Assembly: GCA_902728285.1 (NCBI GenBank)
Contig: CACVBU010001190.1
Span: 62,001 to 126,000 of the forward strand
Length of the DNA: 64,000 nt
Direction: 5' to 3'
Source of the DNA: Clytia hemisphaerica
Taxonomy: Eukaryota > Cnidaria > Hydrozoa > Leptothecata > Clytiidae
Position 1 is the stretch's first letter. Every line of letters begins with the position of its first letter. Shown in pieces: positions 45,450 to 57,638 of the stretch. The position numbers and the translations under genes are program-made. The notes under the pieces were generated by a model, which was given only the letters and a program-made list of their open reading frames with translations, was not told the DNA's origin and did no database searches.

Positions 45450-47418
45450 CTATTCAGTGCAACACTTGTTGATAAAAGTAATTATGAATGCGTACGATGT
45501 AAAAGAGATAAAACTCGGCCAAAGAAATTTAGTATTGAAAATGATATGATTCCAAGTAAAGTTCCACTGGAACTGCAAGGTTTAACACAGGTTGAAGAAA
45601 TGCTTATTGCTAGAGCATTTCCCTGTTATTCAAGTTTATACTAAGCCAAATGGAGGGCAAAAAGCTTATAAAGGACATGTTCTAACTTTACCTCATGATG
45701 TTCAGCACATTGCTAGTGTTTTGCCAAGATATCCCAGTGATATACCAGTTATCGTTTTTAAAATTGACGGGAAAGATAACAGATCAAGAGACCTAAGAGT
45801 GCGGAGACAAAAAGTTCTTGATGCATTAGTGTGGCTAACCGGAAAGAATAGTATGGGGGAACCAAATAACCCAAGGTACCAAAATGTGACTATTGATAGA
45901 AGTAGATTTGATTAATTGCCTGACGATGATTATTTGCAAATGCCAATGAATGTAGACTTCAATCAAGAAGAGGTTGAAGATGATGATTTAGATAATGAGG
46001 GAATTCTTCCTGATTTTGGTCCAAATTCTGAGGATAGTGAAGAAAAAGTTTATGATTGCAATACTGAAATGGGGAGTTTTATTCCAATTAAAGTTAAAAC
46101 TAAGAAAGAAAAAGATATAATTGATGATTCAATTTTGAATCCAGAATCTGTTAAGATAGGCAACGAGCCTTTAAATGAGTTCACTACAGAGTATTTGGCT
46201 ACTTTAGCTTTTCCAACACTTTTCCCAGATGGTAAAGGAGATCCAACCAATTCAAGCATCAGAAAGTCTATTGCTAAAAGTGATACAGAATCCTTTTCTG
46301 AAAAGATTAAACATTTGATAAAATTTGCTGGAATGATAGATGGGAAATGGGTATACAGATTTGCAGCCGGTCCTCGATTTGGGTTTTGAGCTTACAATAT
46401 GCTTTATCGTAGACGTCTGTTTGGACAAGGAAGTTTTTACTTAAAGCAAAATCCAGGAGAAGCTAATTTGACGATTAATGAATTACAGGATATGGTTAGA
46501 GAAGGTAGTCATGCTACAATCATGAAAAAGCTAATGAGATATGCGAAGAATGTAACAGGTACAAATGCGTACTGGAATCATGCTAAAGAAGAATTAAAAG
46601 CTACAATTAGTCAGGTTGGTTCTCCAACAATTTTTTGGACTCTGTCATGTGCTGAATTCCATTGGCCAGAATATCATGCATTATTTTCAAATGATAATGA
46701 TAGCTCAAGTGATACATTGCGAGAAAATATTATTAATAATCCTCATTTGATAGACTGTTTTTTTACTGTCAGAGTTGAAAACTTTGTTAAACTTTGGCTT
46801 TATGAGACTTTAGGTGCTGAATGGCACTGGTACAGATTTGAATATGCTGTTATGAGAGGCTCTATCCACTGTCATGGGGTAGCAAAACTTAAAAATGACC
46901 CAGGATTGTGCTCTCTTACTCAAAAGGCTTTAGAAGGACATATAGCTGAGAAAGAATTACTAGATTCTGAATTTGAAGATAATGTTAGAGTGGAGCTTGA
47001 AACTAAAGTCAATGAAGGAAAAGGAGCAGAAAAGGAAGTTACTGAATATGTTGATTCTATTGTGACAGCGTGTAACCCCTGTACTCCTGAAGAAGGCTGG
47101 GTAAAACCGAAAGTGCACCCATGCAAAAAAAAAGTTGAAGACATTAATGAAAATGAGCTTGACGATGATTATGCAAATTTAGTAAATAGTGTTCAGAGGC
47201 ATACTAAGTGCAGTACAGCCTATTGCTTACGTAAAAAGAATGATGATGAACAATATTGTAGATTCAATTTTCCTTTTGAGGATTGCAATGAAACTTATAT
47301 TGAATTTGAGGAATTGAATTCAAAGAAATATGGTAAGCAGTACAGACCAAAAATTGTATTGAAAAGAAACGACTCAAGAGTAAACAGGCATCAGAGATTG
47401 CAATTGCAATCATGGAGA
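45450..47418 (+). pseudogene. Helitron DUF6570-like and Rep N-terminal region with HUH-type motif
   Basis: Order: a Cys pair CVRCKRDK, then PLELQGLTQVEEMLIARAF and GGQKAYKGHVLTLPHDVQ (DUF6570-like). Next come NEFTTEYLATLAFPTLFPDG and NMLYRRRLFGQGSFYLKQ (Helitron_like_N), GSPTIFWTLSCAEFHWPEYH, and the nuclease His motif RGSIHCHGVAKL. Rep nicks and joins DNA during rolling-circle transposition. Lesions: a one-base shift near 45620, TAA at 45913-45915, and TGA at 46387-46389 where a Trp is expected. The frame ends at the third insertion (47418). Confidence 0.87.
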
Positions 47419-48717
47419 TAGGGTAGATCGTCAACTACCATTTTTAGCATGATGTCAGAAAATTCAAAGTGTAATATTTTTTTGTGAAAATTTAATCTAT
47501 TGTAAGACATTTTGCGCAATTTTTAACCTCCTAGGTCAAAAATCCAGCATTCCCCAGGGGGGTCTTTGATTCGCACTAAAGCGAAAAATGAGTAAAATGG
47601 CATTTTTTGCCCATTTTAAGACTATGAAAGCCCAGTAAAGGGTCAAAATGGTTTCTAAATGGTTTCTTGTACTAATATTCAACATAAAAAGACAAAATAA
47701 CCCCAGCGAGATCGCTCGTTGTTTCAATTTCAAGCTAAAAAAGTTGATTTTCTCTGATTCTGGGTAGCAAAAGACATGAAAGCAGCATTTTTGAGGACCC
47801 ACAACTTTTAAACTTTTTAAGGTACACACTTGAAATTTTCAGTAATTTAACAATTCAGAGAAAGCTCCAAGAAAATGCTAAATGCTAAATGCCAATATTT
47901 CAAGCTAAAACTTGGTTTTCTCAGGCTAAAATCTCAAAAATGGTTTCAAATGGTGTCCTGAAATCTTTTGGTGTTGAAAGTATTCTGAAAATACTCTGGG
48001 AGAAACAAAATGGTTTGGGTCAGAAATTCGCCCAAGTCTGCCATTATGGTATTGCATTTCCCACTAAAACACGATATTTAGAGTTAAAGTCTGATTTTCT
48101 CAGGCTAAAATCTCAAAAATGGTTTCAAATGGTGTCCTGAAATCTTTTGGTGTTGAAAGTATTCTGAAAATACTCTGGGAGAATCAAAATGGTTTGGGTC
48201 AGAAATTTGCCAAGTCTGCCATTATGGTATTGCATTTCCCACTAAAACACGATATTTAGAGTTAAAGTCTGATTTTCTCAGGCTAAAATCTCAAAAATGG
48301 TTTCAAATAGGGTCCTAAAATTTTTTGGTGTTGAAAGTATTCTGGATATACTCTGGGAGAACCAATATGGTTTGGGTTTGAAATTTGCCTAAGTCTGCCA
48401 ATATGGTATTGCATTTCCTACTAAAACGTGATATTTAGAGTTAAAGTCTAATTTTCTCAGGCTTAAATCTCAAAAATGGTTTCAAATAGGGTCCTGAAAT
48501 CTTTTGGTGTTGAAAGTATTCTGGGAACAATCAAGGAAAATCATGCCATTTTTACTCATTTTTCGCTTTAGTGCGAATCAAAGACCCCCCTGGGGAATGC
48601 TCGATTTTTGACCTAGGAGGTTAAAAATTGCGCAAAATGTCTTACAATAGATTAAATTTTCACAAAAAAATATTACACTTTGAATTTTTTGACTTTGCCA
48701 TTTGACGATCTACCCTA
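47419..48717. mobile_element. 1.3-kb inverted-repeat element with internal tandem repeats
   Basis: Termini TAGGGTAGATCGTCAA and its complement, extending to inverted repeats of about 190 bp (47419-47610, 48530-48717). ATGGAGA at 47412-47418 and 48718-48724 is a 7-bp target duplication. No transposase is present. Confidence 0.9.
47925..48525 (+). repeat. Tandem repeat, about 179-bp period, 3.4 copies
   Basis: Units start at AAATCTCAAAAATGGTTTCA (about 47929, 48108, 48288, 48467) and contain TTGGTGTTGAAAGTATTCTG and ATTGCATTTCCCACTAAAAC. The last unit is cut short by the right inverted repeat. Divergence grows toward the right. Confidence 0.85.
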
Positions 48718-49040
48718 ATGGAGAGCTAATTGCGATATACAACCAATTATTGATTACAATGCATGTTTAGAATATCTTGCTAAGTATGCCTCAAAGGCAG
48801 AAAAAATATCAGATGTTGCTCGAGACGCTTTTGTTTCTGTTGCTGAAAATTTAAAAGGAACTGAACAAATGAGATGTGTTATTCAGAAATTAATGATTAG
48901 AGCTGTCGGGGAAAGAGATTTTAGTATACAAGAGGTAATGCACCATATATTATCATTAAAACTGGTCAGTTCATCTTTTCAAGTTGTTAATGTTTCGGTT
49001 GACGGATCTCGAAAGGTTGAAATCAATAATGAGGATGTCC
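48718..49040 (+). pseudogene. Helitron Rep catalytic tyrosine segment
   Basis: Resumes with RANCDIQPIIDYNACLEYLAKYASK, which carries the paired-Tyr motif of Helitron Rep (YLAKY). It continues MRCVIQKLMIRAVGERDFSIQEV. The frame breaks near 49035 (VPY stop versus SLTEASTVDNYANR in the next frame). Confidence 0.8.
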
Positions 49041-50899
49041 CTTACTGAAGCTTCAACTGTTGATAATTATGCTAACAGAGCTAACCTTGAAGGATGTGAT
49101 GCATTCGTTTTAGATAGCAATTTTATGCAATTTGTTTCAAACTATTCAGTGCAAAAAGATGTTTTGAAAAAACGTAAGAAGCCAGTTATTGTTAGAGCCT
49201 TCCCAACACCATCATTTGATCCAAAAGGGCCTCATTTTGATGTATTTTGCAAATACCAACTGCTAAAATACAAACCATGGAGGACCAGGATTAGTGATGC
49301 TTGGGATGGTTTAAATGAGGATGATACTGATATGTTTTGCCAAAAATGGAATGAGTTTTTGCAAACTGATTTAGGTCAAAGTGTTGTCCCTAATTGGAGA
49401 AGAGAATTTAATAATGCTGAATTATATTTTGAAAGGTCAGAAACTGATGAATTTGAAGAGAATGTTGAAGGGGAACGTGAAGAATGGATGCACTTAGCTG
49501 ATTTATGTGCGAATAACAATGAAACTAATCGAGATGAGCCATCTCATAACGATTTAGAATATTGGCAGTCTTGTAGAAATAATTACACTGAAGACCAGAT
49601 TGGAAATATGGTTTCTTGGCTTGACAAAAGAAAAGCCAAAATGTCTGAGAACCCAGTTGAACAAGTGTTTGAACTAAAAGTAGACTCCCTTAATGAGTCC
49701 CAAAGAAAAGCATTTGATATATTATTATATCATGATATGAATCAGAGAGATCAGCTATTCATGATGATTACCGGGTTAGCAGGGAGTGGAAAAAGTTACT
49801 TAATTAATAACATTAGAGCTTTACTGAAGGAGAAATGTATTGTATCAGCCTACTTTGGAATAGCTGCATTTAATATTAATGGTAAGACTTTGCATTCTTT
49901 ATTGAATCTTCCAATAAGAGGAAAAAACCGAAACGATTCGAAGGTTCTTACGCCTACAAGAAAGACTCAGTGGAGTTAAATATATGATTATTGATGAGTA
50001 TTCTGTTGTTGGTCAAAATATGCTAGGATGGATAGATAAACGGTGTAGACAAGGAACAGGTGAATCAGACAAAGCTTTTGGTGGAATATCTATAATCTTG
50101 GTAGGAGATATTGCTCAATTACCCCCTGTTGGAGATGAAATATTGTATCATAGGAAACCTAGAAGTGAAATTGGTACAATGGGTTTTTGCATGTTATTGA
50201 GATTAAGAAACGGTGATTCAACTGAGGAAGATTGGTTGATGTTCTTATCTAGGACACCTGCCAATTTGACTGACAATTTAAATTTAAAAGACTTTGTGAA
50301 ATTATCTTTTTCAAATGAGAAAGTTGCTTCCGATAACCATGAAGCATTGATGAGCTTAAATGTCCCAGTGGCACAAATTAATGCAAGACACAGTAATAAA
50401 GAATCAGCTAAACTTTCTTCAGACGACATGGGTGGATTAGAACCTAAGGTTTTTTTAAGCATCGGTGCAAGAGTAATGTTGACTAGAAACCTTTGGACAG
50501 ACCAAGGACTTTGTAATGGGTCAATGGGAATAGTTAAAGATATTATTTATCAAGAAGGAGATTCTCCTCCAAATCTACCTATAGCTGTTATTGTTCAATT
50601 TGACTCTTTTTATAAAGGACCAAGTGTATGCGAAGACCAGCCTCGCTGTGTTCCGATTATTCCTTTAACAAATTCTTCAGACCTTCGCGGTACATCGCAT
50701 GAGCGACAACAACTACCTTTGAGATTGTCTTGGGCAATAACTATTCACAAGTCTCAAGGATTAACTTTGAATAAAGCATGGATTGATTTAGGAAATGGAG
50801 CCAATGACATTAGAGCGATTACAAGATATTAAGAAAAGGAAAAATTTTAAATTTAGAGAATTAGAAGAACAAAATATTAACAACGGTTTGACACTAAAG
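49041..50899 (+). pseudogene. Helitron PIF1-family helicase, internally deleted
   Basis: A 5'-3' helicase that unwinds DNA for rolling-circle transposition. Visible motifs: FCKYQLLKYKPW at the Rep-helicase junction, Walker A GLAGSGKSYLI, a frameshift near 49950, DEAD-like IIDEYSVVGQ, motif III VGDIAQLPPVGDE, GARVMLTRNLW and the C-terminal LSWAITIHKSQGLT. Two in-line deletions are apparent: after GTMGFCM, where the Arg-containing motif IV region is lost, and after AWIDLGNG, where the usual FVALSR block is missing and the reading passes to PMTLERLQDIKKRKNFK in another frame, ending at about 50899. Not functional. Confidence 0.88.
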
Positions 50900-52544
50900 T
50901 GACAAAAAAAGATAACATAACCCCCGTTTTTAGTAATAAGTTGGAGATTTGATATTTCACAGAAAAGTGCTACCAAGGGGTATTTCGGGTCCCATATCTT
51001 CCGAAGGACTTTTCAGTTTGCCTTGAAATTTAACAAACTTCTTAACCTAAGGTCGACCTATCACTGGTGTAAAAATGAATGTTATAGCATAAGTAGAAAA
51101 AAAGCTCAATTTTTGCAATCGCAAATTTAACCGCTAAAAATTGCGAATTTTTCAACCAAAAATACATTCAAATATAGCGCTTTTGATTCTCTAAAACAAC
51201 CTAAAAAAAATTCCATAATTATATTTGACTATCAAAAGTTACAGGCATTCTTGTTCCCACTGCCAATTATATCTGGACAGACTTTAGAAACTGAGACAAG
51301 ATTGATTTGATAAGGGTGTATATTGATGAGAACTAAACGTTTTCAATGACTGGGTTGGGGGGAATGCATTTGTAAATAATGATTTTTTCTATTTAAAGCT
51401 TGATATCAAATGAATGTCACAAACACAATTCAATGATGTTTCTGCATGACTCTCCCTAAAGGTAAGAGTTGTATTTTTAGTTGCTGTAAGTAGTTAAGAT
51501 ACATACAGTGGGACTTTTCGTTTTCATTTATTTCTTTAAATTTTCTTGTCAAAATAGCTTTCCCGAAACCTATTACGTAATCGTTCTTTAATAAAAAATG
51601 TCTTGACATTTTCAGGGATGTTTTTTTAGAATAAAACAAATTAAAATGACGTGTTTGATTGCTCAAAATTCACACTATGCAGAAAGTAAATGTTTTAGGA
51701 TTTAAAAAAAGGTCTATTCGTTCACATATTAATGTTAATTATCTGACCTGTGGGAAATGATTGATAAAATTGCTCGAAATGAACACAGTAAAAGTATCAT
51801 GAGTAGTATGCCAAAATGATGATCCTGTTTTACATACCTAATGGGGATCAAAGGATAAGGCTGAATTAGATTTACTTAGTCTGTTGTTCGAAATGAAGAT
51901 CCTGTTTTGCCTAGCATGGATCTGAGTGGGAATAAATGGAGACAAGATAATTGAATGAAGCCGAAATTTATTAAATGAAATAACATGAAAATCGATGAAT
52001 TGCTTTGGGGTAACATTGGGGATGTGCTGTGTACCTTAATTCTGATCAAACAAGTGAGCCATGATATCCTGTGCACTGTATGGACTGAGCAGTCAGGACA
52101 ATGACACTAGGAATGTAAGGAGGCTCTAAGGTTACCGAAGGTAAGCCAACACACCCAAAGCCACCCCAAATGCAAAAAAAAACAAAAAAACATAGCATAC
52201 ACGATAGATAAAACAAAACTTGAACACAGTGCATGGCTCTGAATAGAGTTCTAGGTCCCCCCACTTTCAGTAAGGTTCAGGTCCCAGTTGAAATCTAAAG
52301 GCCCAGGCCCCCGCAAAAAGTACCACACCCTCTGGCACGCAGATAAAGAAAGAAACAGTAAAATACTTAAAACCAGAACATTAAAACCAAAAAAAAAAAA
52401 AAATATTTTTACAAATTTCTTAATTATTGTAATCAGCCCCCAGAACTTTAGTGCACCCCCCACTTTTTACGGTGGGAAGTTGGGTAAAAACTGTAAGAAG
52501 GACCAGGCATACTTGATACTCTAGTACATAATTCTCACCTTTCA
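50900..52544. other. Non-coding stretch after the Helitron
   Basis: No gene recognised. The Helitron 3' hairpin and CTRR end should lie in the first few hundred bases, but I could not identify it with confidence. Confidence 0.5.
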
Positions 52545-52685
52545 TATATTTTGTCTACCCTTCACATTCTTATGCTTAACATTCTATTGTTCTTAAACAA
52601 TAGAGTCATTATTTAGGTACCAAAAACTGAGCTTCCCTATACTTTAAACGTGGTTCCAGAAAAAATAAAAACAAAAACATGTGAT
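52545..52685. mobile_element. MITE family A, copy 3, partial
   Basis: The complement of TTCTATTGTTCTTAAACAAT occurs at 56570-56592. GGTACCAAAAACTGAGC mirrors GCTCAGTTTTTGGTGCC at 56532-56548, and the right end reads AAAAACAAAAACATGTG. The left end is poorly preserved. Confidence 0.6.
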
Positions 52686-55307
52686 TCGAAGACTGCTACT
52701 AGAGGGGCAGATTTGAAACATTGCCTTGTTAGCAAGTGAAAATCTAGAGTGGTGTTAAAATAATCCAAGATAATGTGAAGGTGTTGAATGTGACATGGAA
52801 CCTGGGTAGAGTTTGAAGATATTAAATCCAATAAGTGAAAAAAATAACCCAGCATGTTTGGTAAAGAACTCCAGAGAATATAAATATAATATAAACTTGA
52901 TAGACTTGAAGGATAGCTTGCAATTGGCTAAGAAAACAGATGAAAACGTGAAGGGGAGTAACTGTTAGATTCTTGTCCCTGAAAAGGAACCAAATCCAAA
53001 AGACACGTTGGTAGACAAAGCTAGGATAGTGAACACATAATTAATAGGACTTAGCTTAAGGAATTCCCATTCTAAGAGCAGAGGAAGGTAAGCCCCATGG
53101 TAAGATCTTCTAAACACCTTGATAAATAAGATGAGAGATATGAAGATGATGGAGAAGCTTGGCTACAGAAGTATGATGGGCAACAAAGAAAATTCTACGA
53201 AGTTGATAACCTGCAAGCAAAGGAATGAGAGCCTATTAGGGAAGAAAGGAGATTGTGCTTGGTTCATTTCTTCCGAACTAACTGAGATTTAACAGTATTG
53301 GAAAGACAAAATTATTATCTGTAAGTAGTCTGTTTAGAAGGAAACTAATTCTATGCACTACATAACAAAATGTATACAGCTTCAAGCCAATAATTTCTCA
53401 ATACAAAATATAATTTGTGTTTTTATTGTTTACTTTGTATTCGGAGGTTCATATTTGCTTTTAAAAAGAGACTGTGTATGGTTACGTTGACCAAAATTGC
53501 CAGCCCCCTTTATTATTTGAACCCCTTATTTTCACATCCCCTCTAATTGTTAGGATAATCTTGGTAACCCCTTACAAAGACCCCCAAATTTTGGGATATC
53601 CCCTATTATATTAAAATATGCATCTCATTTTGAACTTTGTGCATTATTTGTGCTAGGAGCTAGACTCTTGCCCCTGAGGGCAGGAGGGAGAGGAGTGGTT
53701 GCTGAAAAGTTAAACTCTTGTGTTCACTTATTTCCCTATATTATACATATCCCCCTTCTGTAATGAAATATCTAGAAAATCTGTTTTATAGGTAACTTAC
53801 TACTTAAGTGATGTATTTCATGTAGCAGGAATGGGCCTTCAGGCCTGATGTTGCTTAGGTAGTTATCAAAGAGTACATATGTATAGTCACAAGCCAACGA
53901 TTCCACGATAATATTGCAATATATTCAACAATATAATAATAAACACATATATAATAGTATGTGTTTTAACATGATACACGTGTTTGGGTGGTATATACTT
54001 ATTTATACTTATAAAAGCAGACTGACCATATTTGTATGTGATTAAGTTGATCAAAGTTCCAAAACCTCTCCTTAATAGACCTCCTAGTTTTCCAGCTAAC
54101 TTAGATGTCCCCTTACAAAGGCCTTCTTTAAATTTAACTTATGGCATCCTCCGTAATAATAGGCAGGGGTGTGAAAGTATATTCTGGGGTCACAAATCAT
54201 TTAAAGTTAGGTTCCTTACATACAGAATGAAATATGACCCTCGGTTGAGCTCAATGTAACTTTTGTAGCAAGTTGTGTAGGTAAGCAAGAGACTGAGACA
54301 AGACAGGGCTTTATCGTAAGTATACCAGGCTGAGAAAATGTATATTGCTAACATTAGGATTAACTGTAAAAATAGCACAGCAGATTAAGCCATAAAAAAA
54401 AAACTGTAACGGTTGAGTGAAAAGGGGTCCAAGCTAAAGACAAAGTAAGAAAATCTCAACTTCTTAAATGCCTTGTCCTTTATGAGTAGTTCTCTTTTGG
54501 TCGAGGTTATTGCTGACCCAGAAAATACTATTCCCATAGAAAAAATTTGGCAACTATTGGTGTTGGTAGCTCACCCAAACATTTGAGGAGGTAAAGAATC
54601 CAAGTTTACAAACTCACCACGTCTGATGCAGTTGATAACATTGGCTGGAACTTGAGATGATTGTAACTTTGCGAGTTCTAAGAGCGGCCATATTGATCGT
54701 CTTGTTGATATTGAAGTTAAAAGAAATATACCGGTGCCGATGGTTTGTTATGATTTTGTCGAATAGAAAATGGCAGATCAGGTTGTGTTGCTGTCAGTTC
54801 ATTGTTTCTTCGATTTTTTAGAACTACAACAGATGTTTGTTGATCCATAGTAAGATGATCTAAAGTTTTGTTTTTTATTCAATTTCATATCAACATGGTG
54901 TAAAATTATTTTAAGTTATTTGGCAGAGGTGGAGAATACAAGTGGAGTCTATTTGTAGGATCTACGCTGGCCATGGTTCCAGAGATAATTGCCGTCAGCC
55001 GATCATTGAGAAATAACATGGCGGAAAAGTATTGGCGGGAATATTGACCCGTTAAAGTCGGATGCTAGTCATGGGAATCTGTGTGCGGGAGAAGCAGGTT
55101 CGATAATTAACCTAAGCTAATAAATTAGCTCCAATTATGATTTTCAAGCATATTCATTAAAACGAAAAAAGACTCCAATTATCAACCTTCGTATCTGTAT
55201 TTCACAAATCGACATTCACTGGCATGCTCTAACCTTATTGTCCCGTCAATTCAATGCTATTCATTCCTGTTCATTCAGCCATTTTCCATGATGTTCCTGG
55301 TGTATGT
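52686..55307. other. Non-coding stretch
   Basis: No gene recognised in about 2.6 kb. Loose similarity between 53470-53590 and 54010-54130 (AAAAGMAGACTG..., GTTGAYCAAA, CCCCTTACAAAG) suggests an old duplication with a period of about 540 bp. Confidence 0.45.
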
Positions 55308-55315
55308 ATCAAGCA

Positions 55316-55603
55316 TTGAGTTTCAAGCCCGAAGGGCTAGAGTTCAATCTCTAACCTTTCTCAGGCAAGAAAAATTGAAGCCTTAAAATATACGCCGTAT
55401 TTTTGATGACGGATTGAATCTAGCAATTCCTTTGTTTTCGAGTGATATATTTTTCAAAATTAAGCGGTAAATTTTAGTTTCAATCTGTCATTTGTGTAAA
55501 AACCAGGCGGGTCGCTCAAGGCGGCGCAACTTTGGTAGGATTTGCTGGCTTCAAATCCTACCACAGAGATTGACTTCTAGCCCTTCGGGCTTATACTTCA
55601 TTG
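55316..55603. mobile_element. 288-bp hAT-like MITE, 8-bp duplication GTATCAAG
   Basis: Inverted ends CATTGAGTTTCAAGCCCGAA and the near-complement TTCGGGCTTATACTTCATTG, with AGCCCGAAGGGCTAGA as the strongest block. GTATCAAG at 55308-55315 and 55604-55611 is the target duplication. Eight bases suit hAT transposases. Confidence 0.8.
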
Positions 55604-55611
55604 GTATCAAG

Positions 55612-56484
55612 TCAGAGCAATTTTTGAAATTAATACGTGATTACTGGATTTCAGTAAATCGAACGTGTTCCAAATAATTTACATTCAACTAATAAACAAG
55701 TTTGTAATGGTAGTGAATTCGGAACTACAAATTGGTGATACAATGGTGCTTATTTTCCAGTATTTACAGTAGGCTGATGTTCTTGGTCGTTTAGAAGTTT
55801 TAAAAGCCACACCAAACAACGTGGTCATTGGAAATTGAGTTGTGTTGACATATAAATATTCTAAAAGCAGGAAGCATATATTTATAACATTGTTTGTATT
55901 TTAAAGGATATTATTGCCGACCCAAAAAAATATCAGCGTTTTGATTGGTCGAGAGCATCGAGATATTTGCGATATTTCATATTTCTTTAGTCTGGAAATA
56001 TGACCGCGTTGACTTTTGGGGGACTGGGTAAGCGGCGGGAGAAAAATCAAAACAAAACAGCCGAAAAGAACTGACTTTCGGAGAAACTGACTTGGGAATC
56101 AAAGGGAAAAACGCAACAAAAATATGTTCAGATTAACTTTTACTTTGGAGTTCTTCCATAAAAGACACTAAAATCAAATCTGATGAACTAAGAAATTATA
56201 AAACTACTTGACACCACCCAAATATTTTCAGCTTTTGGCAAATTTGTCCGTGTGATAACCAAACAGTTTTTTATCAATGCATACAAAATAACTTGAGATT
56301 CTTGAATGTTGGCCAATAAAATTTCTCATAACATAACAAGGGAAGTGTAATGTCTTGTATTAAACCAAATGACGAGTGATTTTTATAAAAGTTCTCTCCT
56401 AATTCTCGTTCTCGACAACAACGTACGTCCTTGACTTTTCAACTCAAATTCGAAACATTTAGAGCTTGACGATAATCAAGAAAG
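55612..56484. other. Non-coding stretch with an old dispersed repeat
   Basis: No gene. The segment near 55990-56070 (AAATATGACCGCG...GGGGACTGGGT...GAAAAATCAAAACAAAACA) is homologous to about 4100-4170. Confidence 0.5.
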
Positions 56485-56654
56485 TACATGTTTTTTCTTT
56501 TATAAGCATAACGTTTATAAGCATATGCAGGCTCAGTTTTTGGTGCCTAAACAATGGCAGGACAATGGCTCTATTGTTTAAGAACAATAGAATGCTAAGC
56601 ATAATGCGAGCCTGATATAGGGACAGACACTTGCTTATAAAAAAAAAACATGTA
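56485..56654. mobile_element. MITE family A, copy 2
   Basis: Ends TACATGTTTTTTCTTTTATA and TATAAAAAAAAAACATGTA in inverted orientation, with internal AGGCTCAG and GAGCCTGA. About 170 bp. Confidence 0.72.
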
Positions 56655-57218
56655 TCCAAATTGTTTTGCTGTTGAAAAAATGTTGTTCTTTAACCATTAT
56701 TACAAGCATACATTTCCATCGTGGGACTCCTTTCCTCTGCTATTCTTTCCCATGGCCATATGTCATCGAAACAAAAAAATAGAAAAAGACTGAATGTTAT
56801 CAATCTGATTAATCCAATGATGGAGGGTTTCTTCTCCATCGAAACAATACTGTACATCATCTGCATTTTGAATTATCAATCTAGAAACTTTCAAATACAT
56901 CTCTGAAAAATCTGCAACTTTTCAAAACAAAACTTCTGGATCGAAAATGATCGAAAAGTTTTGTTTTTGTGTGAATATTTTTAGCGGGAAGTTATCGAAT
57001 GTTTTTGTTCGAATCTAACGTTCGAATTAGAGTTTCGAATAAAAACATTCGAAACTACACAGAAGCAAAAGAAGGCGGAAGTAAGTTTTGAAACAAAAAG
57101 AGGACAATTTTTTTGAGTCGACAATAAATTAGTTATCACATGACTTCTCGTGCAATACTCGATATTTTACTCGTTCCGAGATTTTACCGATATTTTTCCT
57201 CGCCTAAAGGCTCGGCCC

Positions 57219-57577
57219 TTATTGGTATATATTTTCGCGTGTTACAAATTTTCGCGAATCGCGAAATTTTTTCGAAAAAACGTGCTTCGCGTGTATTAAA
57301 TTTCGCGATTGCAGACTTCTGGAAAATTTTCGCGTGTATTAAATTTCGCGATTCGGAATATAAAGCAAGAAAAAGACTGATTTTGCTTGAAACACAACGT
57401 TTTTGACGTAAAAATACTAACAAATTACTAAGAAAGAATTTTTCGCGTGTATTTAATTTCGCGATTTTGTAATTTTGAAAAATTTAAACAGTATTAAATT
57501 TCGCGAAAATTGACCAAAAAACTCGCGAAATTAAGTACCCGCGAAAATTTGTAACACGCGAAAATATATACCAATAA
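57219..57577. mobile_element. MITE with about 40-bp inverted ends (TTATTGGTATATATTTTCGCG)
   Basis: The left end TTATTGGTATATATTTTCGC plus GTGTTACAAATTTTCGCG is mirrored at 57539-57577. The interior repeats CGCGTGTATTAAATTTCGCG several times. It ends about 55 bp upstream of the helicase gene's TATA-like box. No target duplication was settled. Confidence 0.8.
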
Positions 57578-57632
57578 GCCATTCGATTGTTTTTTATTCC
57601 CTCCGCGAATTTTTGTAAAAACTTGTGTGACC

Positions 57633-57638
57633 TATAAA
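57633..57638 (+). promoter_or_regulatory. TATA-like box at the 5' end of the helicase gene
   Basis: TATAAA. It overlaps the first in-frame ATG (57638), so if it is the real TATA box the start of translation must be downstream or in another exon. Confidence 0.3.

Larger units (their letters stand above)
37685..50899 (+). mobile_element. Decayed Helitron with three insertions
   Basis: Rolling-circle element pieces appear collinearly on the plus strand: N-terminal module, protease-like module, Lys-rich linker, DUF6570-like region, Helitron N domain, Rep and PIF1 helicase. Insertions at 38020-40147 (LINE), 41011-45449 (long inverted-repeat element) and 47419-48717 (tandem-repeat element) split it. 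Removing the second insert and one CTAT leaves the coding frame continuous there. Several frameshifts, nonsense codons and internal deletions mark it as dead. The 5'-TC and CTRR-3' termini were not located. Confidence 0.88.

Noticed and set aside
47536-48140. ORFs inside the tandem-repeat element
   Set aside because: They follow the 179-bp repeat and the inverted ends, with no protein features.
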